This document shows positions 1-8,996 of a stretch of DNA of 64,000 nt, piece by piece (position 1 is the first letter of the stretch; each line of letters opens with the position of its first letter). The DNA lies in NCBI GenBank assembly GCA_944739405.2, contig OX123182.2, positions 59,709,183-59,773,182 on the forward strand. Reading direction: 5' to 3'. A program made the translations under genes and the position numbers. Source of the stretch: Euclidia mi (lineage: Eukaryota; Arthropoda; Insecta; Lepidoptera; Erebidae). The notes under the pieces are model-generated. The model had not been told where the DNA came from, ran no database searches, and saw only the letters and a program-made list of their open reading frames with translations.

Positions 1-915
1 TTAAACATGTTCAAATTAAAATCTGTTTTTTATAATTTAGAAACGTCATTTGTTTATGTATTATATTCTTACTCTAGAAATAATTCATAAGTGAAACTGA
101 TCATGAAAATGTTCGGTTCGACAAAACAGAAAACGGCGAATGCTCGCAGTTCTGTTACAAGTGAATGCTCAGGTGTATCAGCGCCATTAGTTGAAAATCA
201 GTGTGGCCACATTTAGTTGATTTACCTACTGTTTATTAGGCTAATTTTGAGGGATACCTTGATATCCGTATAATATCTTCGTGCTTTGTACTAATATTAC
301 AGCAAAAGTTTTCAATAATTATGATCTAATATTATTGGTCGGCATGAGGTACCTACACATTATTAAAATAAGATAACTCTGGAAAGTTTTTTAAAGTTAT
401 TCTTCATTTATTTTGAATGAAATTCATAATAATATTAGTACTCTCTTTTTGTTAAAACCAATTATCGTCAAATATTTTGACTTCATTGTGACTCAAGTGG
501 GTTCTTGTAGTCAATTTTAGTACCTATCTAGAAGTATCCTATCTAGATTATTTAGTTTATTTAATTTTCAAGGCATTCACGGTTTTTTAACTTCTAAGCA
601 ATATATTTGTATTGTATACAGTAAAAATATTCCGCTTTTCCTTGAATAAATATCAGTATAATATATATTTTCCGTCACAAAAAGCTGAATCACTTTCCAA
701 GAATAATACTTCGATGTAAGATCGTACGATTTCATTTTGCGGATAAAAGTGGGTGTCTATTCGGTAATGTAATAACATTACATCTCCGGCGTCCTCTAAA
801 AGGTTCCTTACAGGCTGAAAGCTGGCTAAATAAAATTACAAAATTAACCTTTACGGAACAACGATAAGGTTAGATAGTAATACATCTTGTATGTAAAGTT
901 TTCTATTTAAATATT
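1..915. other. AT-rich stretch without a recognisable gene
   Basis: I see no coding region, RNA gene or recognisable repeat here. The DNA is AT-rich with frequent stops in all frames. Confidence 0.6.
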
Positions 916-1373
916 TAGAACAAGCTGAGCCAGCGGTTACACCCGCGTAATTTACGGGCTAGCCCGCACCCATGGCGCATAGCGTGATGTTATATAGCCT
1001 ATAGCCTTCCTCGATAAATGGGCTATTCAACACAAAAATAATTATTCAAATCGGCGCACTAGTTCTTGAGATTAGCGCGTTCAAGCAAACAAACAAACAA
1101 ATAAATAAACTCTTCAGCTTGATAAGGCCGCCCTCACATTGGGTGTCTGCGTCAACATAGCGGCACCTCGGCGTCGACTGCGGTGCCGCCACGTCTACGT
1201 CGCGTTCTTTACAAGATGGAAGCGTTCTCAATATAATGAACGCTCTGCTGACGCGATGTAGATGCGGCGGCACCGCAGCGTCTACGCAACATAGACGCCA
1301 CGTCAACGCCGAGGTGCCGCTACGTTGACGCTGACGCCCAATGTGAGGGCGGCCTAATACTTAATAATATAGA
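916..1373 (+). repeat. LINE/SINE 3' tail, split by a MITE
   Basis: The block runs from AGCCAGCGGTTACACCCG through ATAGCCTTCCTCGATAAATG and GAGATTAGCGCGTTC to a (CAAA)n tract and CTCTTCAGCTT. From memory this resembles the 3' ends of abundant moth non-LTR elements and their SINEs. The last bases (TAATACTTAATAATATAGAT) lie on the far side of the MITE at 1126-1354, so the MITE landed in an existing tail. The family name is not certain. Confidence 0.6.
1126..1354. mobile_element. Harbinger-type MITE, TAA target duplication
   Basis: A 229-bp element starts GGCCGCCCTCACATTGGG and ends with its near-perfect reverse complement. The terminal inverted repeats are about 50 bp, and the complementarity continues inwards (GCGGTGCCGCC pairs with GGCGGCACCGC near 1265), so nearly the whole element could fold into one hairpin. 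It is flanked on both sides by TAA (1123-1125 and 1355-1357), the 3-bp target duplication typical of PIF/Harbinger transposons. It codes for nothing, so it would depend on a transposase from elsewhere. It is far richer in GC than its surroundings. The superfamily is inferred from the TSD and TIR only. Confidence 0.8.
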
Positions 1374-1519
1374 TAACAAGCTACAGGGGGCTACTAGCTA
1401 CAACATTATTCAATCCTTCGTGGAATTGAAAGCCCGCCACAGTCTCCACAGACGACTTAAGATATTATGTTTTGTTATAAGATATTCTAATAAAATGGTA
1501 TGTTAAGGTATCACATATG

Positions 1520-1905
1520 CTGAAACGTGGGTTGGATGGAAACCCGTCCGCGTCACCTACCGATTGACTCACACACTCACCAGGCACGGGTCATCGGTGA
1601 GTATCTGAATCGAATCTGACGCGAAAGTACGGCACAATGTCACCATTGTGCAGGTGACCTGGACTTCGCCCAGAATACGTTGGAGGACGACGGAGGTGAA
1701 GTCCTTGTCGACCAGATCGGACGTGATTTGTCCCCGCCAGCAGTTGTTGCTGACATGCTGGCGAGCGAGGAGGGCTGGCGCGAAGTGGCCTCCGTTTGTG
1801 AAGCTGTTATGCTTGAAAAGGAGGCTGCTGAGTGGGATTTGGAGAGGGCCGATCCTGCCCGAAGACAAGGGCGGCGTCGCAGAGAGGCGCCAATGAAGCC
1901 GCAGG
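1520..1905 (+). pseudogene. R1-clade LINE ORF2, C-terminal relic
   Basis: The forward reading shows VTYRLTHTLTRHG, then GEYLNRI, a stop (TGA), then RESTAQCHHC and the run ending VMLEKEAAEWDLERADPARR. The CHHC cluster followed by an acidic/basic helical tail is the zinc-knuckle end of ORF2 proteins in R1-type non-LTR retrotransposons, where it follows the RT domain. A frameshift near 1593 and the in-frame TGA near 1620 show that it is dead. Only about 125 codons remain of a protein normally near 1,000. The upstream RT and endonuclease are absent. The frame drifts open to 2078, but the part past about 1905 is SINE-derived and not LINE protein. Confidence 0.75.
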
Positions 1906-1935
1906 CCGCCAGAACACGAAATCTCAGTAGCAACA

Positions 1936-2100
1936 CAGAGCCTGGCAATGTGCCCAGTAACGGTAATAGGAACCTCTCTTATAACGCGGGACTTCGGAAG
2001 AGTGCAGTAGATAACACTTTTTCCCGACCTGGGAATCAAACCCCGGACATTTTGAGCAGCAGACGCATACGCGGATAGCGACCACGGAGGCAGTCAATAT
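1936..2100. repeat. Rearranged tRNA-derived SINE (head inverted relative to body)
   Basis: The part at 1938-1998 (TGTGCCCAGTAACGGTAATAGG, then ACGCGGGAC) matches the SINE body on the plus strand. The part at 2010-2099 (CCGACCTGGGAATCAAACCC, then CACGGAGGCAGTC) matches the tRNA-like head of the same family on the minus strand. Normal copies, for example 5708-5962, have head and body in one orientation. The copy also lacks the CCCCTTCGGGG tail block. Confidence 0.65.
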
Positions 2101-2209
2101 GTTCCTTCTATCTATAGGTATTATTAGAAATTGATCGTAATTACGGTACATAACCCTTTAGCTCATCGTTGATGTTCGTGTTAATGCATTTCTATTTTTT
2201 TAATATTTT

Positions 2210-2450
2210 TATTATTTGCAGTCTTGCCTGTCCCACTATATGACAAAGGCCTCCCTACTCTCTCACATCCTTTCTTTATGTTATGTGTGTATAACTGTAC
2301 ATGCATATGTAATACTTCGGTTCTCTGACTCATGGAGAAATGAGAGCCGGAGTATGTGGTCTTACCATTAAAAACCACCTTGACTGCCAACCAACGACGC
2401 CCTACGGGAGGAACACTGGGTACAGGCGCTGGCAAGTTGATGTTCACAAA
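2210..2450 (+). repeat. Degraded interspersed repeat
   Basis: CTTGCCTGTCCCACTATATG and AAAGGCCTCCCTACTCTCTC resemble the CTGTCCCACTGCTGGGCAAAGGCCTC block of common moth SINE/LINE tails. The rest is too diverged to classify. There is no coding capacity. Confidence 0.4.
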
Positions 2451-2584
2451 TTATAATATTGGACTTACAAAGGCCCTAAGCAGCGAACCGTTAAATAAAA
2501 AATCCAGATAGGCTTTAGGTCTAAGGCTTTTTATTTTATAAGGTTGCGCAGCGTCTGCTTAGTAATTTGGGTCGTAAATTATAT

Positions 2585-2700
2585 TCCTGAACTTTTTTAT
2601 GAGCTACTCCGCTCAGTACTGAAAATTGTATGAAAATCTGTTCAGTAGTTTTTGAGCTTATGGCGTACAGACAGAGGGTACTATAAATAATATGTTTATA
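2585..2700 (+). repeat. Non-LTR retrotransposon 3' tail fragment
   Basis: ATGAAAATCTGTTCAGTAGTTTTTGAGCTTAT followed by ACAGACAGAGGG resembles the tail of moth LINEs (AAAATCGGTCCAGTAGTTTTTGAG followed by an ACAGACAGA run). It is non-coding and short. The stretch 2700-3090 after it is AT-rich with nothing recognised. Confidence 0.5.
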
Positions 2701-3105
2701 GATATTGCGATTATTTTACAACATGCATTATCTATGTATTTTATTTGTAGATATGCCTGTAAATATAACATTTTCTGTACCAATTTCAGACTTTGCTATA
2801 CAGTTTAATACGACCGCACCATCTCGTAACCTTCGAAAAGGACCGACGTCTTGGTACATCTTATTAATACGCATAATTAGTTTCAATAACTTTCTGCAAG
2901 AGTGATAATGCACTCTCAAATCCAGTAACGAAAGGCTTGTGAGATCAATCAGAACAAATGTGCATTTACAAAGTAAATTATGAATTTTAATTAATTCAAA
3001 TTGTAGTACAAATAAAATTGAGTTATTAATAAAATCTTTTATATATTTTTCTAATTATGTGTCTTGATAAATAATCGCTGTTCTTTGCAAGTAGCACCGT
3101 CAAAA

Positions 3106-3908
3106 AAGTGCTACGGCTAGTTATGGAAAATGTCATAAATAGGCCTCAAATGTGCTTCAACTCTGGAGGTCAACATTTAATAGACATCATATTTAAATCA
3201 TAATGCAACTAAATTTCATGGCACAATTATACATATTTAAATAACTAATTCTAGTTTTCTAATTTAGAAACGAATTTGTAGCTGAACCAAAAAGGGTCAT
3301 TACTTTTGCGCCACCCAGATTTTAGCCTCTAAAAATATGAAAACGACGTTTAGAAAATAATACTACCAACCACTACCATCAGACGCAATATAATTTCAAG
3401 TAATTTCTAAGTAAATTATACAATCACTTAAACATTTGGTAGGTACTTTGAAATTTGAAACCAATCTTTAGGTAAGTACATTATGTAATGTATATTTGGC
3501 AACAAGATAGGGCTAAGTAGTTTGGCTGTTAATGTTTGTGGGATTAGTGTTGGCTGTTAGTCCTGCTCTAATCCAATATGGACGAAACTCTGCAATTCAA
3601 TGTAATTTGAGAAGGAATGTTGAACTCATTTTAAATTGTCTTTCGCGATTTTTAATACGTACCTTTGTTTGGAGTAACCGATATTTCGGCAATGTTGCAA
3701 GCGCCATGTTCACGGATGTACTGAGGGTATTGCGGGTGGATGAATGTTACGAGCAAGTATAACGGCCTACCCGCTTTCTTACTCGTTTTTTGCGTACAAC
3801 ACCACTGCCACTGTTTTCACTATCGCACTGTACCCGATCACGACATACTACACTCACTACGTCAGCTCGCGGTTTGACTTTTTATTTCACGGGTTTTACA
3901 TAGACGTA
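3106..3908 (+). repeat. Left arm of an ~805-bp inverted repeat
   Basis: This arm is the reverse complement of 4274-5081 with only scattered differences; one visible difference is the length of a T run near 3880. Reading inwards it holds a mariner transposase C-terminus on the plus strand (VLRLVMENVINR then SGGQHLIDIIF, 3110-3200), a mariner-type terminus (GGGTCATTACTTTTGCGCC, 3294-3312), a spacer, a 76-codon frame (3532-3762) and an inverted copy of the Penelope 3' region (3772-3908). The outer edge sits beside a 7-bp hairpin (GTAGCAC at 3091, GTGCTAC at 3108). Confidence 0.9.
3532..3762 (+). other. Mirrored 76-codon open frame (left copy); coding status doubtful
   Basis: The frame begins MFVGLVLAVSPALIQYG and ends LRVDECYEQV. 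A near-identical frame is read from the minus strand at 4425-4655. It lies antisense to the Penelope 3' region. I recognise no domain. Because the two arms are young duplicates, conservation of the frame says little about selection. Confidence 0.3.
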
Positions 3909-3936
3909 ATTTAAGAAACTGTCGCAATATATAAGA

Positions 3937-4440
3937 TTGCCGAAAGACAGACTTCCCTTAGGAAAGCCAGGTGTATACAAAATTGACTGCAGCTGTGGGA
4001 GTTCCTATATAGGACAGACTAAACGCACCATCTCTTGCCGGATAAAGGAACACATGAAGGCAGCTAAAAATAATAAACAACACAAGTCAGCCATAGCTCA
4101 ACATCTCTTAGACTCGGGTACCGACCACTGGATTGAGTTACACAACCCTCAGGTGCTTTCGACAGAACGCCACTACATACCCCGAATGGTTAGGGAAGCT
4201 ATTGAAATTAAAAAGTTCAGAAATTTTAATAGAGAGCATGGGTTTCAACTGTCGAGTATCTGGCATCCAGTGGTACGTCTATGTAAAACCCGTGAAAATA
4301 AAAAAAAAGTCAAACCGCGAGCTGACGTAGTGAGTGTAGTATGTCGTGATCGGGTACAGTGCGATAGTGAAAACAGTGGCAGTGGTGTTGTACGCAAAAA
4401 ACGAGTAAGAAAGCGGGTAGGCCGTTATACTTGCTCGTAA
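3937..4440 (+). CDS. Penelope-like element GIY-YIG endonuclease domain (truncated)
   Basis: The 167-codon frame carries the GIY-YIG nuclease that cuts target DNA for Penelope-like retroelements. Visible motifs are PGVYKIDCSCG and SYIGQTKR (the GVY...YIG pair with the linker CxC typical of Penelope), RIKEHMKAA (conserved Arg), HKSAIAQHLLDSG (His-rich metal site) and VREAIEIKKFRNFNR with GFQLSSIWHPV (catalytic Glu region). The reverse transcriptase that should precede it is missing. The frame begins at the inner edge of the left inverted arm (about 3909), so the element is 5'-truncated, and the listed start is only a TTG. The C-terminal 55 residues, rich in K and R, are read from the right arm and are present again in reverse in the left arm. 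The domain is intact by eye, but without an RT this is a relic and not an active element. Confidence 0.85.
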   Translation: MPKDRLPLGKPGVYKIDCSCGSSYIGQTKRTISCRIKEHMKAAKNNKQHKSAIAQHLLDSGTDHWIELHNPQVLSTERHYIPRMVREAIEIKKFRNFNREHGFQLSSIWHPVVRLCKTRENKKKVKPRADVVSVVCRDRVQCDSENSGSGVVRKKRVRKRVGRYTCS

Positions 4441-5081
4441 CATTCATCCACTCGCAATACCCTCAGTACATCCGTGAACATGGCGCTTGCAACAGTGCCG
4501 AAATATCGGTTACTCCAAACAAAGGTACGTGGTATAAATCGCGAAAGACAATTTAAAATAAGTTCAACGTTCCTTCTCAAATTACATTGAATTGCAGAGT
4601 TTCGTCCATATTGGATTAGAGCAGGACTAACAGCTAACACTAATCCCACAAACATTAACAGCCAAACTACTTAGCCCTATCTTGATGCCAAATATACATT
4701 ACATAATGTACTCACCTAAAGATTGGTTTCAAATTTCAAAGTACCTACCAAATGTTTAAGTGATTGTATAATTTACTTAAAAATTACTTGAAATTATATT
4801 GCGTCTGTTGGTAGTGGTTGGTAGTATTATTTTCTAAATGTCGTTTTCATATTTTTAGAGGCTAAAATCTGGGTGGCGCAAAAGTAATGACCCTATTTGG
4901 TTCAGCTACAAATTCGTTTCTAAATTAGAAAACTAGAATTAGTTTTGTAAATATGTATAATTGTGCCATGAAATTTAGTTGCATTATGATATAAATATGA
5001 TGTCTATTAAATGTTGACCTCCAGAGTTGAAGCACATTTGAGCCCTATTTATGACATTTTCCATAACTAGCCGTAACACTT
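4274..5081 (-). repeat. Right arm of the ~805-bp inverted repeat
   Basis: Mirror image of 3106-3908. It contains the end of the Penelope frame, a 76-codon minus-strand frame (4425-4655) that matches the plus-strand frame at 3532-3762 except for three substitutions (LI to IP, N to T), a spacer, and the left part of the mariner at 4868-5533. The inverted symmetry stops at 5081, inside the mariner. Confidence 0.9.
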
Positions 5082-5533
5082 CCGGCGTTATGTTTCTTAT
5101 TTCTTGGTGTATGTTTTCTTTTAAATCTGCGAGAGTCTGTGGTTTGTTCACATACACCTGAGATTTCAAATAACCCCAAAGAAAGAAGTCTGGACGCCAC
5201 ACCATACAGTTACTTTTAGTGGGTGTAAAGGTGTTTCTTGAATAATGCGCGGATTTTCAGTGCCCCAGAAGCGAGTATTCTGCTTATTGACATGCTCCGA
5301 GACATATAATGCGCTTCGTCACTCATAATCAATTTTGAAGAAAAATTATCCTTTTCGAGATTAAGGCTTATGACGCGATTATTCCACGTTCTTGGCGAGT
5401 AAAGCGGTCCATGATTATTTTTAGTGAATTTAACATCTGATTACTACAAAATTTTCAATATCAGAATTACAGCATATGTTATAAAAAGAAATATAAGGAA
5501 TTTCTATAGGGTCATTACTTTTGCGCCATCCTG
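4868..5533 (-). mobile_element. Internally deleted mariner-type transposon
   Basis: The ends match as inverted repeats: GGTGGCGCAAAAGTAATGACCC at 4872 and its complement GGGTCATTACTTTTGCGCC before TCCTGTA at 5533, followed by TA, the mariner target. Read on the minus strand, 5480-5230 gives MSDEAHYM and VNKQN...WG..NP-like pieces (the second catalytic Asp region). Positions 5205-4987 give WRPDFFLWGYLKSQVYVN and TPEVLRLVMENVINRAQMCF through GGQHLIDIIF (the third catalytic region and C-terminus). The N-terminal DNA-binding part is missing, a piece between the two catalytic blocks is gone, and frames shift. At about 670 bp it is half a normal mariner. It is non-functional. Confidence 0.75.
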
Positions 5534-5707
5534 TATAAACAAATGATACCTTAGCAGTTTTATACGTTATAAACAATTTTCAATTTTCCCGATTTCGTGC
5601 TTCTAGTTTCAATAGCTTCAGCTCTACAATAATTTGTCAGTTTTAATTTACACATGTTGCTGATTACCATTACGAGAAAACAGATTCAATCATATTATTA
5701 AGGAAAC

Positions 5708-5962
5708 TGACTGCCTCCGTGACGCGATGGATAGCGTATGCGACTGCTGATCGAAGGTCTTGGATTCGATTCCAGGGTCGGGCAAAAGTGTTACTGGGTT
5801 TTTCCGAATTCTCAGTTGCAGCACGTAGTCTGGTGATGTGCCCGGTAAGGGCAATAGGCTCGCCCCCTATCACGTGGGACCTAAAAAATCATGGCGACAT
5901 GTGCGTGTAATGTTACACCTCTGCCTAGCCCTTCGGGGATACAGGCGTGAGTCTATAAATAA
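5708..5962 (+). repeat. tRNA-derived SINE, full length (family 1)
   Basis: The head GACTGCCTCCGTGACGCGATGG and the B-box-like TTCGATTCC come from a tRNA-type pol III promoter. The body has GATGTGCCCGGTAAGGGCAA followed by TAGGCTCGCC, and the tail CTCTGCCTAGCCCTTCGGGG followed by CAGGCGTGAG. It ends in an A/T-rich (AAAT)n run to about 5990. Other copies lie at 8564, 9900, 15424 and 45484. Confidence 0.85.
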
Positions 5963-6049
5963 AAAAATAAATAAATATTAAAGAAAAAACAGAACATAAA
6001 AAACAAACCTTCGTTAAATATCGACATCCATTCGCTTATCTGGGAAATA

Positions 6050-8345
6050 TAATAATAATAATAATAAAATTTATTTATTTCTCCCAACAAATATACGTAG
6101 TAGAATCAGGTTGTACAAAAATTATGGTAGGGAGACAGGAGCCTATACTAAGTAGGAACTTGTGTTACAGGACTCCTGGCCTCCTTATCCCAGATACATT
6201 GTGCAATTCTATTTTAAATAACAAACATTGTGAGAGGAAATGGGTATTGTGAAAATATGTTTGTGCATAAGTGTATTTTGTGTGCATGTGTGTGTGCCTG
6301 TGTGTAGGTTGTGTCTGTGAGTGAATTTAAATGTCTCTGTGTCTGTTCATATTTTTTTCTGTATCATCTTACGTAAACGTTAAAAGCCAGTTTATGATCT
6401 TCCTTTTGCATTCCTTACTTGTATCAGGATATATATTGAGCAATTAATTGGCAAGGTTGTATAAACCTGCACCATGGAAAAAGAAATATTTTTCGCTGCA
6501 AGCAGTTCTAACTGATACAGTGTCACTTATGTGAAAGCAACGATGCCTTATTAGCGCAGGATTGTGTGGGTTGTATTGCAGTAACTTGTGCTTGCAGAAC
6601 GACAGCAAGAATGTATAGTTGTCTAACTGACGATACTTCCGCCAGACTATAAAGTTCTGAAGTTAGGAACAATCTACGCTTGAAGAGACTTATTTTCAGA
6701 ATAAGTCTTTGTGCTCTTTCTAGTACAATCAAGTTAGTCTTAGCTGCTCCACCCAAGACAGAAATACAGTAGGCGAGGACAGATTGACAGAGTGCAAGAT
6801 AAACAGTTCTCATAACTTTGGAGTCCGCTACATGCCTAAGTTGTTTAAAAATATATGCTAGTTTACGAATTCTATTTGCTACATTATTAATATTTTCTGT
6901 AAAGCTTAGATTTTCATCATTGTTATACCTAAGTACTTAGTGGATTTTGTATGCTCAATACGCGGGCAGTCACAGTTTACATTGGTCACAATGTTACATA
7001 TATGAGCTACTATTTCGTATGGGAAGGCAACAGAACTACGTGGTGAAACTGTGTCTTAGAAGAGTTTAAAGTAAGTGAGTTAGTAGCTAACTAATGGCAT
7101 ACTCTGTTTAGACCTTCCTGGGCATATGGGAATACACTAGGCCACGAGTCTCCATAGAAAGTAAGGGTGGTGTCATCGGCGTATGAAATAATCTTACAGT
7201 TTGGTAGTTGTAATTTGCACAGGTCATTAATGTAGCACAGAAACAGAGTAGGCCCAAAACACTGCCCTATGGAACTCCAAAATTAACACAAGCCTCAACA
7301 CTCAACTTGTCTCCTATCCTCACTCGCTACCTTCGACCTATAAGATAGCTGTTAAACAAGTTCAGCTGTGCATCTCTGATTCCGATGCTCTCAAGCTTCG
7401 ACAATAGCTTGGAAACAGAGACTGTGTGAAACGCTTTTGTTTGGTCTGTAATAATAATATTGTTAAGCATTTTCTTTTGTCATCTAGGTTAGTAGTGATA
7501 AATTCCGTTAATGTGTGCACAGCATCGTCTGTCGATTTACCTTGCCTAAAGCCGAATTGTGCGTCTGATAGTAAATTTTTGGATTGTAAAAATTTTACGA
7601 GCCTCTTATTTAGAATCTTTTCCAATATCTTCAAGAATGATGTGAGGATAGATATTGGGCGATAATTGTTGACACAGTCTCTTTTCCCAGTTTTGTGAAT
7701 GGGCACTACTATCGATTGCTTGAGGGCATCGGGAAACACACCGTTCTTTAAGCACCTGTTAAAGAGTCCCGTTATAGGCGCTACTATATATTCCTTTGCT
7801 AGTTTAAGAAATTTGTTGGAAATACCATCCCATCCGGGACCACTATCTATCTTTAGGTTAGAGATGATGTCGCCAACCTTATCACAATCCGTTTCCATAA
7901 GTACAAAGACGAGCTTGACGCATTGTACTTATTTGTATGATACATATTAGGCAAGATGGGTAGATTCGAGGAAATCATTAACCGCATTAATACAGTCAGT
8001 TGATGTTCCTTTAATAGTTAACAGTTCATGGTTAGACTGTTTGGCTTTTTTGTAAATTCGTTATATTTTAATATTATGCCAGAGCTTCTTAGAGTTGTTG
8101 TTTGCCATTTCTAATTCCCACCTTTCATATGCTATTTTGCGTCTTTTAAGTACTGTGTTACAGAAATTTCTGTACCTTTTATAAGTTTTAGCGAGTATTT
8201 GATTACTTTTCTCCTTTTTTAATGAATGACATTTATGGTCGTGAGCAAATATTGGGTTGTTAGGTGATTCATGAATGTTATTGTTACGTATTGAGAAGTG
8301 GATATATTTTGTTTTCTGGGTGTTTAAGGTTAGTATATTGTCAAA
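6050..8345 (-). pseudogene. LINE A: Jockey/CR1-like ORF2 relic with 3' end
   Basis: Reading the minus strand from 8340: linker with KTYKRYRNFCN and WELEMANNNSKKLWHNI; RT fingers (7898-7362) with SGPGWDGISNKFLK, NNYRPISIL and FGFRQGKSTDDAV; palm near 7300-7160 with VNFGVP followed by a TAG where Gln is expected, then YINDLCKL and SYADDTTLTFYGD; and the C-terminus (6813-6523) with VYLALCQSVLAYCISVLGG and LERAQRLILKISLFKRR. The 3' UTR ends in an (ATT)n microsatellite at 6050-6075. The endonuclease is missing. The frame is broken by stops and shifts. The catalytic YADD is intact, but the relic cannot work. The clade assignment is approximate. Confidence 0.8.
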
Positions 8346-8563
8346 AGCCAGTTATTTACAGTATTGAAACCTAGTTGAGCATGTGTATATACCTCGGTAC
8401 GAGTATTTCCTGTGGATAATAGTAGCTGTGTGGTTGACGGCATAGAATACAAGTGTCACCACCCCCTATTTTCCCGTGGGTGTCGTAAGAAGCGACTAAG
8501 GGATAACACGATGCAAATACCATCTTTGCGTAGAGACGGAAAACTCCACATCAAACCCTATAC

Positions 8564-8829
8564 GACTGCCTCGTTGGTCTCGCGGCATAAATGTGCGCGT
8601 GAGATCGGGTCGTCCCGGGTTTGATTCCTAGGTCGGGCAGTGTTATTGGGTTTTTCTGTCACGAAATTCTCGGTAGCCGCACGGAGTCTGGAAATGTGCC
8701 CGGTACGGCAATAGGCTCGCCCCTTATTACGTGGGACTAAAGTATATCTGGCGAAAAGTGGGTGTAGAAATACGCCTCTGCCTACCCCTTCGGGGATAAA
8801 AGGCATGACGTTATGTATGTATGTATGTA
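8564..8829 (+). repeat. tRNA-derived SINE (family 1), inside LINE B
   Basis: Head GACTGCCTCGTTGGTCTCGC, B-box-like GGGTTTGATTCC, body TGTGCCCGGTACGGCAATAG, tail CTCTGCCTACCCCTTCGGGG, ending in (GTAT)n. It sits directly after the YADDTVLLHT codons of LINE B, so it was inserted into that RT gene. About 100 bp before it (8456-8560) contain CCCGTGGGTGTCGTAAGAAG, a block often seen in moth repeats. Confidence 0.85.
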
Positions 8830-8835
8830 ATAGTA

Positions 8836-8996
8836 CCGTATCATCTGCATAAGACACAATGACACCATTATGAAGACTTAGGTTACATAGGTTATTAATA
8901 TATATTAAGAACAAAGTTACTCCTAATCCTCCCTTCGGGGTGCCTTGAGGCACCCCGAATGGAGAATTAGGGATATCCACGCTGAGGTTTGTACCT
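8836..8996 (-). pseudogene. LINE B RT palm fragment (duplicated copy)
   Basis: Minus-strand reading GTNLSVDIPNSPFGVPQGT, LFLIYINNLCNLSLHNG and SYADDTVLL is the RT palm with the GVPQG and YADD motifs. It is cut by a SINE on one side and by the duplication junction on the other. Confidence 0.8.

Larger units (their letters stand above)
7661..8996. repeat. First unit of a 1,336-bp tandem duplication
   Basis: Every landmark in this unit recurs exactly 1,336 bp later, in 8997-10332, and I found no mismatch by eye. The unit starts inside the LINE A fingers (GATAATTGTTGACACAG), includes the LINE A linker, a SINE (8564-8829) and part of the LINE B palm, and ends AGGTTTGTACCT. Confidence 0.9.

Noticed and set aside
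1569..2039. 156-codon minus-strand frame
   Set aside because: Antisense shadow of the R1 ORF2 relic and SINE.
8815..8835. CRISPR-like or satellite array
   Set aside because: Only a short (GTAT)n microsatellite at a SINE 3' end. No array of spaced direct repeats was seen anywhere in the window.
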